A stretch of 64,000 nt of DNA from Clostridiales bacterium (GCA_004558115.1 SFDT01000005.1:3019-67018); one strand, 5' to 3'. Numbered from the stretch's first letter, positions 9,073-16,670 are shown. Numbers and translations: made by a program. Notes: generated by a model from the sequence alone, not told the origin.

Positions 9073-9942
9073 TTACAGCCCGGAGAGGTCTCCCCGCTCC
9101 AGCCGGCGAATATTTTCCAGTCCCACCAGGCGGTTAAAATCCGCGAAATCCATCATCTGACCGCTCCAGCCGGCGGTGGTGCCGGTGCGCCGCAGGGTAT
9201 CCGCCAGTCCCCGCACCGCCCAGGCGGCGGCATATACGGAGGCCACCGGGAACAGTGCCACCGCATAGCCCAGCTCCTGAAGCTCCGCTGCCGTCAGGGC
9301 CGGAGAGCGGCCGCCCTCCACCATGTTGGCCACTGTGGGCAGCGGCAGGCGGCGGTTCACCTCCCGCATCTCCTCGGCGCTCTCCAGGGATTCCACGAAC
9401 AGCAAATCCGCCCCGGCCTCCGCGTACAGCCGGGCCCGGCGGATGGCCTCCTCCACACCCAGCGTGGTCCGGGTGTCGGTCCGGGCAATGATGAGGAAGT
9501 CCGGGTCCTGCCGGGCGGCGGCAGCCGCCCGGATTTTTTCCGCCATTTCCTCCGCCGGGATCACCTGGCGGCCCGTCATATGGCCGCATTTTTTGGGAAA
9601 GGTCTGGTCCTCCAGCTGAATGGCTGCGGCACCGGCCCGCTCGTATTCCCGGACAGTGCGGACTACGTTGACCGCGTTGCCGAAGTCGGTGTCTCCGTCG
9701 CATACCAGGGGCACCGTCAGCGCGGCGGCGGTGCGCGCCGCCCGTGCCGCCATCTCCGTCATGGTCAGAAGCCCCACATCCGGCATCCCCAGACAGCTGG
9801 CCGACTGGCCGTAGCCGGTGAAATACACGCCGTTAAAGCCCGCCTGTTCCATGATTTTGGCGCTGAGGGCGTCATAAGCTCCCGGCAGCACCAGGATCTC
9901 CGGCGCCTCCACCAGCGCCCGCAGCCGTTTTCTCTGTTCCAT
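9073..9942 (-). CDS. Isocitrate lyase/PEP mutase superfamily enzyme
   Basis: A 289-residue TIM-barrel enzyme. It has the superfamily's catalytic loop K-K-C-G-H (about residue 117), the metal-binding C-D-G-D-T-D-F-G segment (about 81) and the N-terminal L-V-L-P-G-A-Y-D-A-L-S-A. These fit the group holding 2-methylisocitrate lyase (PrpB), carboxyphosphonoenolpyruvate mutase and oxaloacetate hydrolases, which make or break C-C or C-P bonds next to a 2-oxo acid. No methylcitrate synthase or phosphonate gene is nearby, so PrpB is not assured. The ATG at 9942 has GGAGG 6 nt upstream; longer upstream frames run through the terminator and are unlikely. Confidence 0.85.
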   Translation of the reverse strand: MEQRKRLRALVEAPEILVLPGAYDALSAKIMEQAGFNGVYFTGYGQSASCLGMPDVGLLTMTEMAARAARTAAALTVPLVCDGDTDFGNAVNVVRTVREYERAGAAAIQLEDQTFPKKCGHMTGRQVIPAEEMAEKIRAAAAARQDPDFLIIARTDTRTTLGVEEAIRRARLYAEAGADLLFVESLESAEEMREVNRRLPLPTVANMVEGGRSPALTAAELQELGYAVALFPVASVYAAAWAVRGLADTLRRTGTTAGWSGQMMDFADFNRLVGLENIRRLERGDLSGL

Positions 9943-9978
9943 ATGCAGCCTCCATTCGCAGGTTTGTTTTTCAGTCCT

Positions 9979-10007
9979 ATTGTGCGGCAGTTTTTTGCGG
10001 ATTGCAA
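9979..10007 (-). promoter_or_regulatory. Promoter of the PEP-mutase-family gene
   Basis: TTGCAA (10002-10007) and CACAAT (9979-9984) on the minus strand are 17 nt apart, just downstream of the aldolase terminator. No copy of the shared palindromic operator is present here. Confidence 0.55.
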
Positions 10008-10020
10008 TGGATTTTTTCAC

Positions 10021-10060
10021 AAAACAGGCGGGCGGTCCCGTGAGACCGCCCGCCTGTTTT
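10021..10060 (-). terminator. Terminator of the HpcH aldolase gene
   Basis: A perfect 17-bp stem (AAAACAGGCGGGCGGTC) with a 6-nt loop, starting with A and ending with T runs, lies right after the aldolase stop codon. Confidence 0.9.
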
Positions 10061-10070
10061 CCTTTGAAAA

Positions 10071-10862
10071 TCACTTGTTGGCAAAAGCGTCCACATCCGC
10101 CTTGGCCGCCTGATAGAAAAGATAGGTATCGCAGGTATAGCTGACGAACTTGATCCCCATGTCACGCCATTTCTTGGCACCCTCCACGGTATCGGCGAAG
10201 CAGCCCAGCTTCACACCCTTGGCGTTGGCCTTCTCGATAATGCCCTGGATGCAGGCGATAACGTCGGGGTGGTTCACCTCGCCCACATGGCCCAGAGAGC
10301 TGGACAGATCATAGGGCCCGATGAACAGCACATCCACGCCGGGCACATCCAGGATCTCGTCCAGATTCTCCACGGCCTTCTTGCCCTCGGCCTGGATGAT
10401 GACCATGGTCTCCTGGGCCTTGGCGAAGTACTCGCTGCCGGGCACGGCGCCGTAGCAGGCGGAGCGGACAAAGCGGTTGGTGCCGCGGGTGCCCACGGGG
10501 CCGAACTTGGCGGCGGACACCACGGCGCGGACCTGCTCGGCCGTGTCGATCTGAGGCACCAGCAGAGCACCGGCGCCCACATCCAGCGCCCGGTCGATCC
10601 AGATGTCCATGCCCCGGGGCACGCGGACCACCGGGCACACGCCGGCCACATTGGCGGCGCGGATCAGGTTTTGCAGGTTCTCAAAGGTGCCGGGGCCGTG
10701 CTCCATATCCAGCAGCACAAAGTCATATCCGGCGTAGCCAGCGGCCTCCACATAAGCGGGGTCGGAGGTGATCATGAAGGGACCCAGGGCACCCTGATCG
10801 GAGTTCAAAGCGGCCTTGAACCGGGCCACACTGTCCATGGAAGGCATTTTCAACTGATCCAT
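10071..10862 (-). CDS. HpcH/HpaI-family 2-keto-3-deoxy acid aldolase
   Basis: A 263-residue class II (metal-dependent) aldolase. Seen motifs are L-L-D-M-E-H-G-P-G (metal-binding E and catalytic H near 50), V-V-R-V-P-R-G (substrate Arg), I-I-Q-A-E-G-K-K-A-V-E-N (metal Glu) and D-V-L-F-I-G-P-Y-D-L-S. The family splits 2-keto-3-deoxy sugar acids (KDR, keto-deoxyglucarate, 4-hydroxy-2-ketoheptanedioate) into pyruvate and an aldehyde. The ATG at 10862 has AAGGAGA 7 nt upstream. Its promoter carries the operator also found before the DapA-type aldolase and the kdgT operon, so it belongs with the sugar-acid genes. Confidence 0.88.
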   Translation of the reverse strand: MDQLKMPSMDSVARFKAALNSDQGALGPFMITSDPAYVEAAGYAGYDFVLLDMEHGPGTFENLQNLIRAANVAGVCPVVRVPRGMDIWIDRALDVGAGALLVPQIDTAEQVRAVVSAAKFGPVGTRGTNRFVRSACYGAVPGSEYFAKAQETMVIIQAEGKKAVENLDEILDVPGVDVLFIGPYDLSSSLGHVGEVNHPDVIACIQGIIEKANAKGVKLGCFADTVEGAKKWRDMGIKFVSYTCDTYLFYQAAKADVDAFANK

Positions 10863-10903
10863 TGCGATTCTCCTTATCTTTTCTCGGCGACACACCGCCG
10901 TTT

Positions 10904-10920
10904 ATTCCGTATAGTGGAAT
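10904..10920 (-). promoter_or_regulatory. Shared operator, copy 1 (HpcH aldolase)
   Basis: ATTCCGTATAGTGGAAT is a near-palindrome in the leader of the aldolase gene, followed three bases later by a second imperfect half, ATTCCATATTATTTTCC. The same arrangement occurs at 15320 and 18040. Its place just downstream of a strong promoter suggests a repressor site. The form resembles IclR-family sites, but no regulator gene is in the window. Confidence 0.7.
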
Positions 10921-10946
10921 TTAATTCCATATTATTTTCCTTCCTT

Positions 10947-10976
10947 ATTGTACGCGCATTTCCTGCCGTTTGTCAA
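10947..10976 (-). promoter_or_regulatory. Promoter of the HpcH aldolase gene
   Basis: TTGACA (10971-10976) and TACAAT (10947-10952) on the minus strand, spacer 18 nt. The -35 box lies only 5 nt beyond the lspA-like stop codon, and no terminator separates the two, so read-through from the upstream genes is possible. Confidence 0.8.
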
Positions 10977-10980
10977 CTGT

Positions 10981-11409
10981 TCAACGCTGTTTTCGCCGCT
11001 TTCCCAGCAAAATTCCCGCCGCCCCCAGAAAAATAGAGAAATCGGCCAGATTGAACACGTACCGGCGGATGGGCTTCGGCGCTTTGGGGAAGCGCACATA
11101 GTCGTACACGCTGCCGTGGCGCACCCGCTCCCACAAATTGCTGATGCCGCCGCCCAGCAGCAGTCCGCAGCCCACCCGGCTGTTTTTCCGCAGGGGCAAT
11201 GCCCCCGCCATCAAGGCGGCGGACAACGCCGCCAGCTGGCGGCTGTTCAGGCGCAGCAGTCCGAAGGCGGAGCCGTGGTTCCGCAAAGCGGTCAGATGGA
11301 CGCGGCCGCCCAAATGGCTGCTGTCCCGCCGGCTGGTCCGGTCCAGATACCACCGGACCGCCGTGCAGGCGGAGGCGGAGGCCCCGGCGATGCACATGGT
11401 CAAAAACAT
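10981..11409 (-). CDS. Divergent signal peptidase II (LspA-like)
   Basis: A 142-residue membrane protein resembling lipoprotein signal peptidase. It keeps N-H-G-S-A-F-G, the block G-G-G-I-S-N-L-W-E-R-V-R-H-G-S-V-Y-D-Y-V, and Y-V-F-N-L-A-D-F, so both expected catalytic aspartates (V-Y-D and N-L-A-D) are present. The usual G-N-x-x-D-R reads S-N-L-W-E-R, a notable change, and the N-terminal half is poorly conserved. LspA removes signal peptides of lipoproteins such as LivK. It follows the GTPase-nuclease gene by 4 nt, an unusual partner. It may be a second, specialised copy rather than the housekeeping enzyme. Confidence 0.75.
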   Translation of the reverse strand: MFLTMCIAGASASACTAVRWYLDRTSRRDSSHLGGRVHLTALRNHGSAFGLLRLNSRQLAALSAALMAGALPLRKNSRVGCGLLLGGGISNLWERVRHGSVYDYVRFPKAPKPIRRYVFNLADFSIFLGAAGILLGKRRKQR

Positions 11410-11413
11410 GATC

Positions 11414-14068
11414 TCACACCCCTTTGTTCTCCCGGGCTTTTTCCAGAGCGGCCTTCACCGCCCGGGCCTTGCCCGGCTGGTTGTTGCGGTCCATGGCTGA
11501 CGCGATCTGCGCCATGACCTCGTCCACTTCCGCCCGGAAGGCGGAGGCGGACAGCCGCAGGGCGCCGTGGCCCAGGATGATGAGCTGCTCCGGTCCGTCG
11601 GAGGTGGCCACCTTCACCCGGTGCTGCCGGCCGATCTCATAGGTGGCTTTTTCGATGAAGGCGTCCGCGGTCTCCGCCTCCTTGGTGTAGACCACATGAA
11701 TGTTGTGGTACTTCTCCACGGAGCCCAGGCCGCCCTTGACCTTGTAGGCGTCGAACACCAGAATGACCACGGATTTTTTGAAGCCCTGGTAATTGCTGAG
11801 CAGGTCCATGAGCTGCTTGCGGGCGGCGTCCAGGTTGTCCCGGGCCACCGCCTTCAGGTCATCCCAGGCGAAAATAATGTTGTAGCCGTCCACCAGCAGG
11901 TATTCCGGCCCCAGGTCCCGGGGCTGGATGGTCCGTTTTTCCGCCGTTTCCGCCGGAGCCCGCTTCGGCTCCCGGGGCGGCTGGAACGCCCGCTGCTTCA
12001 CCGGGCCGTAGGTCCTCTCGAAGATGGCCTGAAGCTCCTTGTCCTGCTCCAGGGTCCCGGCGTAGGTGCTCTCCCGGCGGCTCTGGGGCCGCTGCTCCGG
12101 CTCCGGGGACTGCCTTCCAAGCCGCAGGCCGCTGTCCACATGGGCGTGGGTGGGCACATCCTTCCACTTGACGGTATACCCGGCGCCGTGGCCACAGAAC
12201 ACGGAGTCCGGCGGATTGTCCACATCCCGCTCCGGGTCATAGCCCATGGCCTCCACCACCTCGTCCTGCCGCGGGCAGGGGGCGTAGCCCCGGAGGGTGC
12301 ACAGGAGCCGACCCCGGCCCTTGGTGTAAGCGGTGACCTCCTGGGCATAGTTTTGCAGGGCTGCCACCGGGGCGAAGCCGGTGAGCACCGCCTCCTCCCC
12401 CACTGTCTCCGGCGGGTCTGTCTCCCCGTTCATCCGCTGGAGGTCGCTCATGGCCCGGCCCACCTGGGCGGCGGGTACCTCCAGGCGGAAATCATACCAG
12501 GGCTCCAACAGGATACTCTCCGCCTGCATGAGCCCTTGCCGCACGGCCCGGTAGGTGGCCTGGCGGAAATCGCCTCCCTCCGTGTGCTTCACGTGGGCCC
12601 GGCCCGCCACCAGTGTGATCTTCATGTCCGTAATGGGGGAGCCGGTCAGCACCCCCAGGTGCTCCTTTTCCGCCAGATGGGTGAGGATGAGCCGCTGCCA
12701 GTTCCGGTCCAGCACGTCCTCCGGGCAGGCGGTGTCCAGTGTGATGCCGCTGCCCCGCTCTCCCGGCTCCAGCAGCAGGTGGACCTCCGCGTAGTGGCGC
12801 AGGGGCTCAAAATGGCCGATGCCCTCCACCGGGGCCGCGATGGTCTCCCGGTAGACGATGCTGCCCTGGCCGAAAGTCACCTCCATACCGAACCGCTCCC
12901 GGATGAGGCGCTGTAAGATCTCCAGCTGCACCTCACCCATGAGCTGGGCGTGGATCTGCCGCAGGTGTTCATTCCAAACGATGTGGAGCTGGGGGTCTTC
13001 CTCTTCCAGCTGCCGCAGCTTCAAAAGGGCCGTGTGGGGGTCCGTCCCCTCCGGCAGCCGGACCTGATAGGTCAAAACCGGCTCCAGCAGCGGCGCTGTC
13101 CAGGCGGTCTCTCCGCCCAGTCCCTCGCCGGAGCGAGTGCGGCTGAGTCCGGTGACGGCGCAGACAGTACCTGCCTCCGCCTCCTCCACCGTGCGGAACT
13201 TGGCGCCGGAGTAAATGCGCAGCTGGTCCGCCTTCTCCTCCCACACCTGGTCCTCTGAAAGGCCGGGGCGGCGATTGGTCAAAAGGTCCTTTACCCGCAG
13301 CGTGCCGCCGGTGACCTTCAGCCAGGTGAGGCGGGCCCCCTGGCTGTCCCGGGAGACCTTGAACACCCGGGCGCCGAATTCCGCCGGATACGCCGGTGCC
13401 TTGCCATAGCGGCCCAGGCCCTCCAGAAAGTCCTCCACGCCCTCCAGCTTCAGAGCCGAGCCGAACCAGCAGGGGAATAGCTTCCGCGCCGCGACCATGT
13501 CCGCCAGGTCATCGTCGCTGACGGTGCCGGTCTCCAAGAACCGTTCCAGCACCGTTTCATCACAGACGGCGGCCTCCTCCCGGAAATCCCCCTCCCGGCA
13601 GGTGAAATCCACCACGCCGTCGGAGAGGCGGCGTTTCAGTCCCGTCAGCAGCGCGGCCTTGTCGGCCCCGGCCAGGTCCATTTTATTGACGAACAAAAAC
13701 GTGGGGATATGGTACCGCTCCAACAGCCTCCACAGCGTCCGGGTGTGGCCCTGGACGCCGTCAGTGCCGCTGATGACCAAGATGGCGCAGTCCAGCACCT
13801 GCAGCGTACGCTCCATCTCCGCGGAAAAATCCACGTGGCCCGGGGTGTCCAGCAGCGTTACCGCCGCCTGGGGCAGCGTCAGCTCCGCCTGCTTGGAAAA
13901 AATCGTGATGCCCCGCTCCCGCTCCATGGCGTCCGTATCCAGAAAGGCGTCCTGATGGTCCACCCGGCCCAGCTTCCGCAGGGCGCCGGTGGTGTACAGC
14001 ATGGCTTCCGACAGCGTGGTCTTTCCCGCGTCCACATGGGCCAATATTCCAACGACCAGTTTTTTCAT
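11414..14068 (-). CDS. EF-G/TetM-like ribosomal GTPase fused to a Rae1/YacP-like NYN nuclease
   Basis: An 884-residue protein in two parts. Residues 1 to about 640 are a translational GTPase of the ribosome-protection (TetM/TetO) type: A-H-V-D-A-G-K-T-T (10-18), R-G-I-T-I (52-56), D-T-P-G-H (74-78) and N-K-M-D (128-131), followed by EF-G-like domains. After a basic linker, residues 722 to about 855 form an NYN/PIN-fold domain of the YacP family with L-L-V-D-G-Y-N-I-I (Asp 727), V-F-D-A-Y-K (Asp 773), E-T-A-D-A-F and A-T-S-D-G (Asp 824). Bacillus YacP (Rae1) cuts mRNA in the ribosomal A site. The fusion would bring such a nuclease to the ribosome through an EF-G-like body; that is inference. 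The ATG at 14068 has GGAG 6 nt upstream; an in-frame TTG at 14080 is less likely. Confidence 0.88.
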   Translation of the reverse strand: MKKLVVGILAHVDAGKTTLSEAMLYTTGALRKLGRVDHQDAFLDTDAMERERGITIFSKQAELTLPQAAVTLLDTPGHVDFSAEMERTLQVLDCAILVISGTDGVQGHTRTLWRLLERYHIPTFLFVNKMDLAGADKAALLTGLKRRLSDGVVDFTCREGDFREEAAVCDETVLERFLETGTVSDDDLADMVAARKLFPCWFGSALKLEGVEDFLEGLGRYGKAPAYPAEFGARVFKVSRDSQGARLTWLKVTGGTLRVKDLLTNRRPGLSEDQVWEEKADQLRIYSGAKFRTVEEAEAGTVCAVTGLSRTRSGEGLGGETAWTAPLLEPVLTYQVRLPEGTDPHTALLKLRQLEEEDPQLHIVWNEHLRQIHAQLMGEVQLEILQRLIRERFGMEVTFGQGSIVYRETIAAPVEGIGHFEPLRHYAEVHLLLEPGERGSGITLDTACPEDVLDRNWQRLILTHLAEKEHLGVLTGSPITDMKITLVAGRAHVKHTEGGDFRQATYRAVRQGLMQAESILLEPWYDFRLEVPAAQVGRAMSDLQRMNGETDPPETVGEEAVLTGFAPVAALQNYAQEVTAYTKGRGRLLCTLRGYAPCPRQDEVVEAMGYDPERDVDNPPDSVFCGHGAGYTVKWKDVPTHAHVDSGLRLGRQSPEPEQRPQSRRESTYAGTLEQDKELQAIFERTYGPVKQRAFQPPREPKRAPAETAEKRTIQPRDLGPEYLLVDGYNIIFAWDDLKAVARDNLDAARKQLMDLLSNYQGFKKSVVILVFDAYKVKGGLGSVEKYHNIHVVYTKEAETADAFIEKATYEIGRQHRVKVATSDGPEQLIILGHGALRLSASAFRAEVDEVMAQIASAMDRNNQPGKARAVKAALEKARENKGV

Positions 14069-14140
14069 GGCACGCTCCAAACTCTACAAAAAATACATGG
14101 CTATCATACCATTTCCCGCCCCGGGACGCAAGGACGCAAA

Positions 14141-14169
14141 AGGACTCCCGCTCACAGAGCGGGAGTCCT
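14141..14169. terminator. Terminator hairpin flanking repeat copy 1 (left copy)
   Basis: A perfect 13-bp stem (AGGACTCCCGCTC, loop ACA). A closely similar hairpin lies at 14331-14359 on the far side of the repeat element. Confidence 0.7.
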
Positions 14170-14170
14170 A

Positions 14171-14330
14171 AGGCTGTCGAAAAATTCTTTTCGACAGCCT
14201 CGACAAGTTTTTCAGCACTTAAAAAGTTCTGAAAAACTTTGATTGAAAACGAAAGACACCCCTCCTGGGTTTCTTTCGTAACTATCTTCCTTCCCGGTTT
14301 CCAGCAGTTCACTCTTCCTCGACAAGCTCA
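14171..14330. repeat. Multi-hairpin dispersed repeat, copy 1
   Basis: About 160 bp with three stems in a row: a perfect 13-bp stem AGGCTGTCGAAAA (14171-14200), an 11-bp stem AAGTTTTTCAG with an inner ACTT/AAGT pairing (14205-14239), and an 8-bp stem ACGAAAGA (14249-14279) whose loop holds CACCCCTCCTGGG. A 50-nt unpaired tail follows. The same arrangement, nearly identical over the last 80 bp, is at 39761-39918. This 313-base gap between the GTPase and DapA-type genes holds only this element and its flanking hairpins. Confidence 0.85.
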
Positions 14331-14359
14331 AGGGCTCCCGCTCACAGAGCAGGAGCCCT
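14331..14359 (-). terminator. Terminator of the DapA-type gene (right copy flanking repeat 1)
   Basis: A 13-pair stem (AGGGCTCCCGCTC, loop ACA, one mismatch) follows the DapA-type stop codon. It shares CTCCCGCTCACAGAGC with the hairpin at 14141-14169, so the repeat sits between two copies of one terminator. Confidence 0.75.
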
Positions 14360-14381
14360 TTTCTCTCTTTTGCCGGCAGGC

Positions 14382-15275
14382 TTACTGCACGCCCTCCCGG
14401 CGCAGCAGCTCCAGGATCTTGGCGTCATCCTCCACGGTGGCGTTAGGCATGGGGAAGGTGCCCACGCTGGTGGAAGCGATGCCCCGCAGCTTGCAGGCCT
14501 CCTTGATGACGGGCAGGAAGGGGCTGCGGACGGCGTACAGGTCCATGAGGCGGTCAATGGTCTGTTGGCCCTTGGCCACGCCGGCCATGTCGTTGTCCCG
14601 GAACGCCTTCACCCAGGCGGAGCAGATCTCGGGCACCACGTTGCTCAGCGCGCCGATGCAGCCGTTGCCGCCGGCCATGACGTTGTGGGCGAAGTTGTCG
14701 TCGAAGCCGGAGTAGATCTCAAAGCTGGGGATGTGGGACTTGACCACCTTGATGAGCTCCCGGGTGTGGTCCATGCCGGAGATGGTGTCCTTCATACCCA
14801 CGATGTTGGGGTGGATCTTGGCCAGAGACAGCACGGTCTCGGGGGGAATGGTGTAGCCGGTGTTGTCGGGGAAGTTGTAGATGTAGATGTTGCCGTGGAT
14901 CTGAGAGGCCAGACGGTCATAGTACTGCAGCAGGGCCTCGGCGCCGAAGTGGAAATAATACGGAGGCAGGATCATGACGGCATCGGCGCCGGCGTCCAAG
15001 CAGAAGTTGGAGAAGCTGACGATCTCGTCGGCCACCATGTGGCTGGTGCCGATGATGAGCTTCACCCGGTGGTCCACCGCCTCGATGGCAAACTTGGCCA
15101 TCTCCCGGCGCTGGTCCATGGGCATGGCGAAGAACTCGGAGCTGCTGCCCTCCACAAGAATGCCGTCGATACCGTTTTCGATCAGGCTGTTGAACAGCTT
15201 CTCCTGGCTCACCAGATCCAGGCTGCCGTCCTCGTTGAACAGGGTGATGGCGGGAGTCAAATATGCTGCGTTCAT
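14382..15275 (-). CDS. DapA/NanA-superfamily aldolase, probable 2-keto-3-deoxy acid aldolase
   Basis: A 297-residue class I aldolase of the dihydrodipicolinate synthase superfamily. The Schiff-base Lys is in I-V-G-M-K-D-T-I-S-G (about residue 161) and the partner Tyr in I-Y-N-F-P (about 133). The substrate loop reads E-G-S-S-S-E-F instead of the G-T-T-G-E of true DapA, which favours a sugar-acid or other keto-acid aldolase over lysine biosynthesis. Its promoter has the shared palindromic operator, linking it to the HpcH aldolase and the kdgT operon. Neither true DapA nor N-acetylneuraminate lyase can be ruled out by sequence alone. Confidence 0.85.
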   Translation of the reverse strand: MNAAYLTPAITLFNEDGSLDLVSQEKLFNSLIENGIDGILVEGSSSEFFAMPMDQRREMAKFAIEAVDHRVKLIIGTSHMVADEIVSFSNFCLDAGADAVMILPPYYFHFGAEALLQYYDRLASQIHGNIYIYNFPDNTGYTIPPETVLSLAKIHPNIVGMKDTISGMDHTRELIKVVKSHIPSFEIYSGFDDNFAHNVMAGGNGCIGALSNVVPEICSAWVKAFRDNDMAGVAKGQQTIDRLMDLYAVRSPFLPVIKEACKLRGIASTSVGTFPMPNATVEDDAKILELLRREGVQ

Positions 15276-15319
15276 AATGAGACATCCTCTCTTTCTGTTG
15301 GCGGGCTGCGCCCGTTTTA

Positions 15320-15336
15320 ATTCCGTATTACGGAAT
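15320..15336 (-). promoter_or_regulatory. Shared operator, copy 2 (DapA-type aldolase)
   Basis: ATTCCGTATTACGGAAT is a perfect 8-1-8 palindrome in the leader, 44 nt before the start codon, followed by a further half-site TTTTCCG. It is the most symmetric of the three copies. Confidence 0.78.
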
Positions 15337-15389
15337 CATTTTCCGAATTTATATTACGCAAAACATCGATGTTGCTTGACATCGTGTAC

Positions 15390-15417
15390 AGTATAGTCCT
15401 TTTTCTAAAAAAGTCAA
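15390..15417 (-). promoter_or_regulatory. Promoter of the DapA-type aldolase gene
   Basis: TTGACT (15412-15417) and TATACT (15390-15395) on the minus strand, spacer 16 nt. A small inverted repeat, CGATGT/ACATCG, lies just downstream, before the palindromic operator. Confidence 0.75.
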
Positions 15418-15438
15418 GCATATTTTCCCAAAAAAGCA

Positions 15439-15472
15439 AAAAACTGGACCCGCAAAAGCGGGTCCAGTTTTT
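15439..15472 (-). terminator. Terminator of the kdgT-dehydratase operon
   Basis: A perfect 15-bp stem, AAAAACTGGACCCGC, with an AAAA loop and flanking A/T runs follows the dehydratase stop codon at 15491. Confidence 0.9.
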
Positions 15473-15490
15473 CTTGACTTTTGACAGCGA

Positions 15491-16654
15491 TCACACGAAG
15501 TTGCACACGCGGGCGATGGCCATCTCGGTGTAGCCCAGGGACTCAGCCTTGGTCTGCTTGCCGCAGGCGACCTCCTGGGTCAGCTTCAGCAGCTCCTCAC
15601 CCAGCTCATCCAGGGTCTTGGTGCCATAGATGACAGGAGAGGCATCCACGTCGATGTTATCGACCATGTTGGCATAGGTGATGCGGTTGCCGGTGATCTT
15701 GATGACGGGAGCCAGGGGGTTGCCGGTGGGGGTGCCGCGGCCGGTGGAGAACACCACGATCTGGGCACCGCCGGCCACCATGCCGGCCACAGAGGAAGGA
15801 TCGTTGCCCGGGGTGTCCATGATGACCAGGCCCTGCTTGGCCTCCACCTGCTTGGCGTAGTCATACACGGCGTTGACGGGGGTATGGCCGCCCTTGTGGA
15901 TGCAGCCCAGGGACTTCTCCTCCAGGCAGGTCAGGCCGCCGGCCTTGTTGCCGGGAGAGGGGTTGCCCTCGCGGACTTCCTCGCCCACCAGACGCAGGGC
16001 GGCTTCATAACGGTGCACGATCTCGAAGATGCGGTCGTGGACCTCGGGAGTGGCGGCGCGGCGGGCCAGCAGGTGCTCAGCGCCGATGAACTCGGTGGTC
16101 TCGGACAGGATGGAGGTGCCGCCCTCGGCAACGATCAGGTCACTGAGCTTGCCGATGAGGGGGTTAGCAGCCAGGCCGCTGGTGGGGTCGGAGCCGCCGC
16201 ACTCCGTGCCGATGATCAGCTCGGACATGGGGAACTCTTCCTTCTGCAGCAGGGAGGCCTCCTCCACCATCTCCTTGGCATAGCGGACAGCCTGGTCGAT
16301 GGCCTTCAGGGTGCCGCCGGCCTCCTGGATGATGACCTGCTTCAGGGGCTTGTTGGTGCGCTCCTTGATAGCCTCCACCACCAGGTCCATCTGGCAGTTC
16401 TCGCAGCCCAGGGACACCACCACGGTGCCGTAGACGTTGGGGTTGGCGGCATAGCCGGCCATGACGTCCATGGTGTACTGCTGGTCGGAAGCCACCTGAG
16501 AGCAGCCCAGCTGGTTGTTGAAGGTAACGGAGCCGACCACCTGCTGGGCAATGATACGGGTGGTATCAGAGGCGCAGACGCTGGCGGGCAGGATCAGGAC
16601 CTTGTTGCGGACGCCAACGCGGCCGTCGGGACGCTTATAACCATAGAAATTCAT
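15491..16654 (-). CDS. UxaA-family dehydratase, large (catalytic) subunit
   Basis: A 387-residue protein matching the large domain of altronate/galactarate dehydratase (PF04295 plus C-terminal domain). The N-terminus F-Y-G-Y-K-R-P-D-G-R-V-G-V-R-N is the family opening. E-C-G-G-S-D-P-T-S-G and L-G-C-E-N-C-Q supply conserved cysteines for iron binding. With the SAF protein encoded just upstream it would form a two-chain enzyme that removes water from a sugar acid to give a 2-keto-3-deoxy acid. The ATG at 16654 lies 8 nt after GGAGG; the ATG at 16660 is only 2 nt away and unlikely. Sulfolactate sulfo-lyase (SuyAB) has the same two-chain build and is the main alternative. Confidence 0.85.
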   Translation of the reverse strand: MNFYGYKRPDGRVGVRNKVLILPASVCASDTTRIIAQQVVGSVTFNNQLGCSQVASDQQYTMDVMAGYAANPNVYGTVVVSLGCENCQMDLVVEAIKERTNKPLKQVIIQEAGGTLKAIDQAVRYAKEMVEEASLLQKEEFPMSELIIGTECGGSDPTSGLAANPLIGKLSDLIVAEGGTSILSETTEFIGAEHLLARRAATPEVHDRIFEIVHRYEAALRLVGEEVREGNPSPGNKAGGLTCLEEKSLGCIHKGGHTPVNAVYDYAKQVEAKQGLVIMDTPGNDPSSVAGMVAGGAQIVVFSTGRGTPTGNPLAPVIKITGNRITYANMVDNIDVDASPVIYGTKTLDELGEELLKLTQEVACGKQTKAESLGYTEMAIARVCNFV

Positions 16655-16670
16655 ACTCATTTCCTCCTTA

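Noticed and set aside
11414..14068. A transferred tetracycline-resistance gene (tetM, tetO, tetW type)
   Set aside because: The G domain is related, but the C-terminal NYN nuclease domain, the native-looking base composition and the lack of mobile-element flanks argue for a chromosomal translation factor.
13761..14312. A 183-codon minus-strand frame running from repeat copy 1 into the GTPase gene
   Set aside because: It uses a different frame from the GTPase and is composed of the hairpin repeat. The matching frame is broken at copy 2, so it is not a conserved protein.
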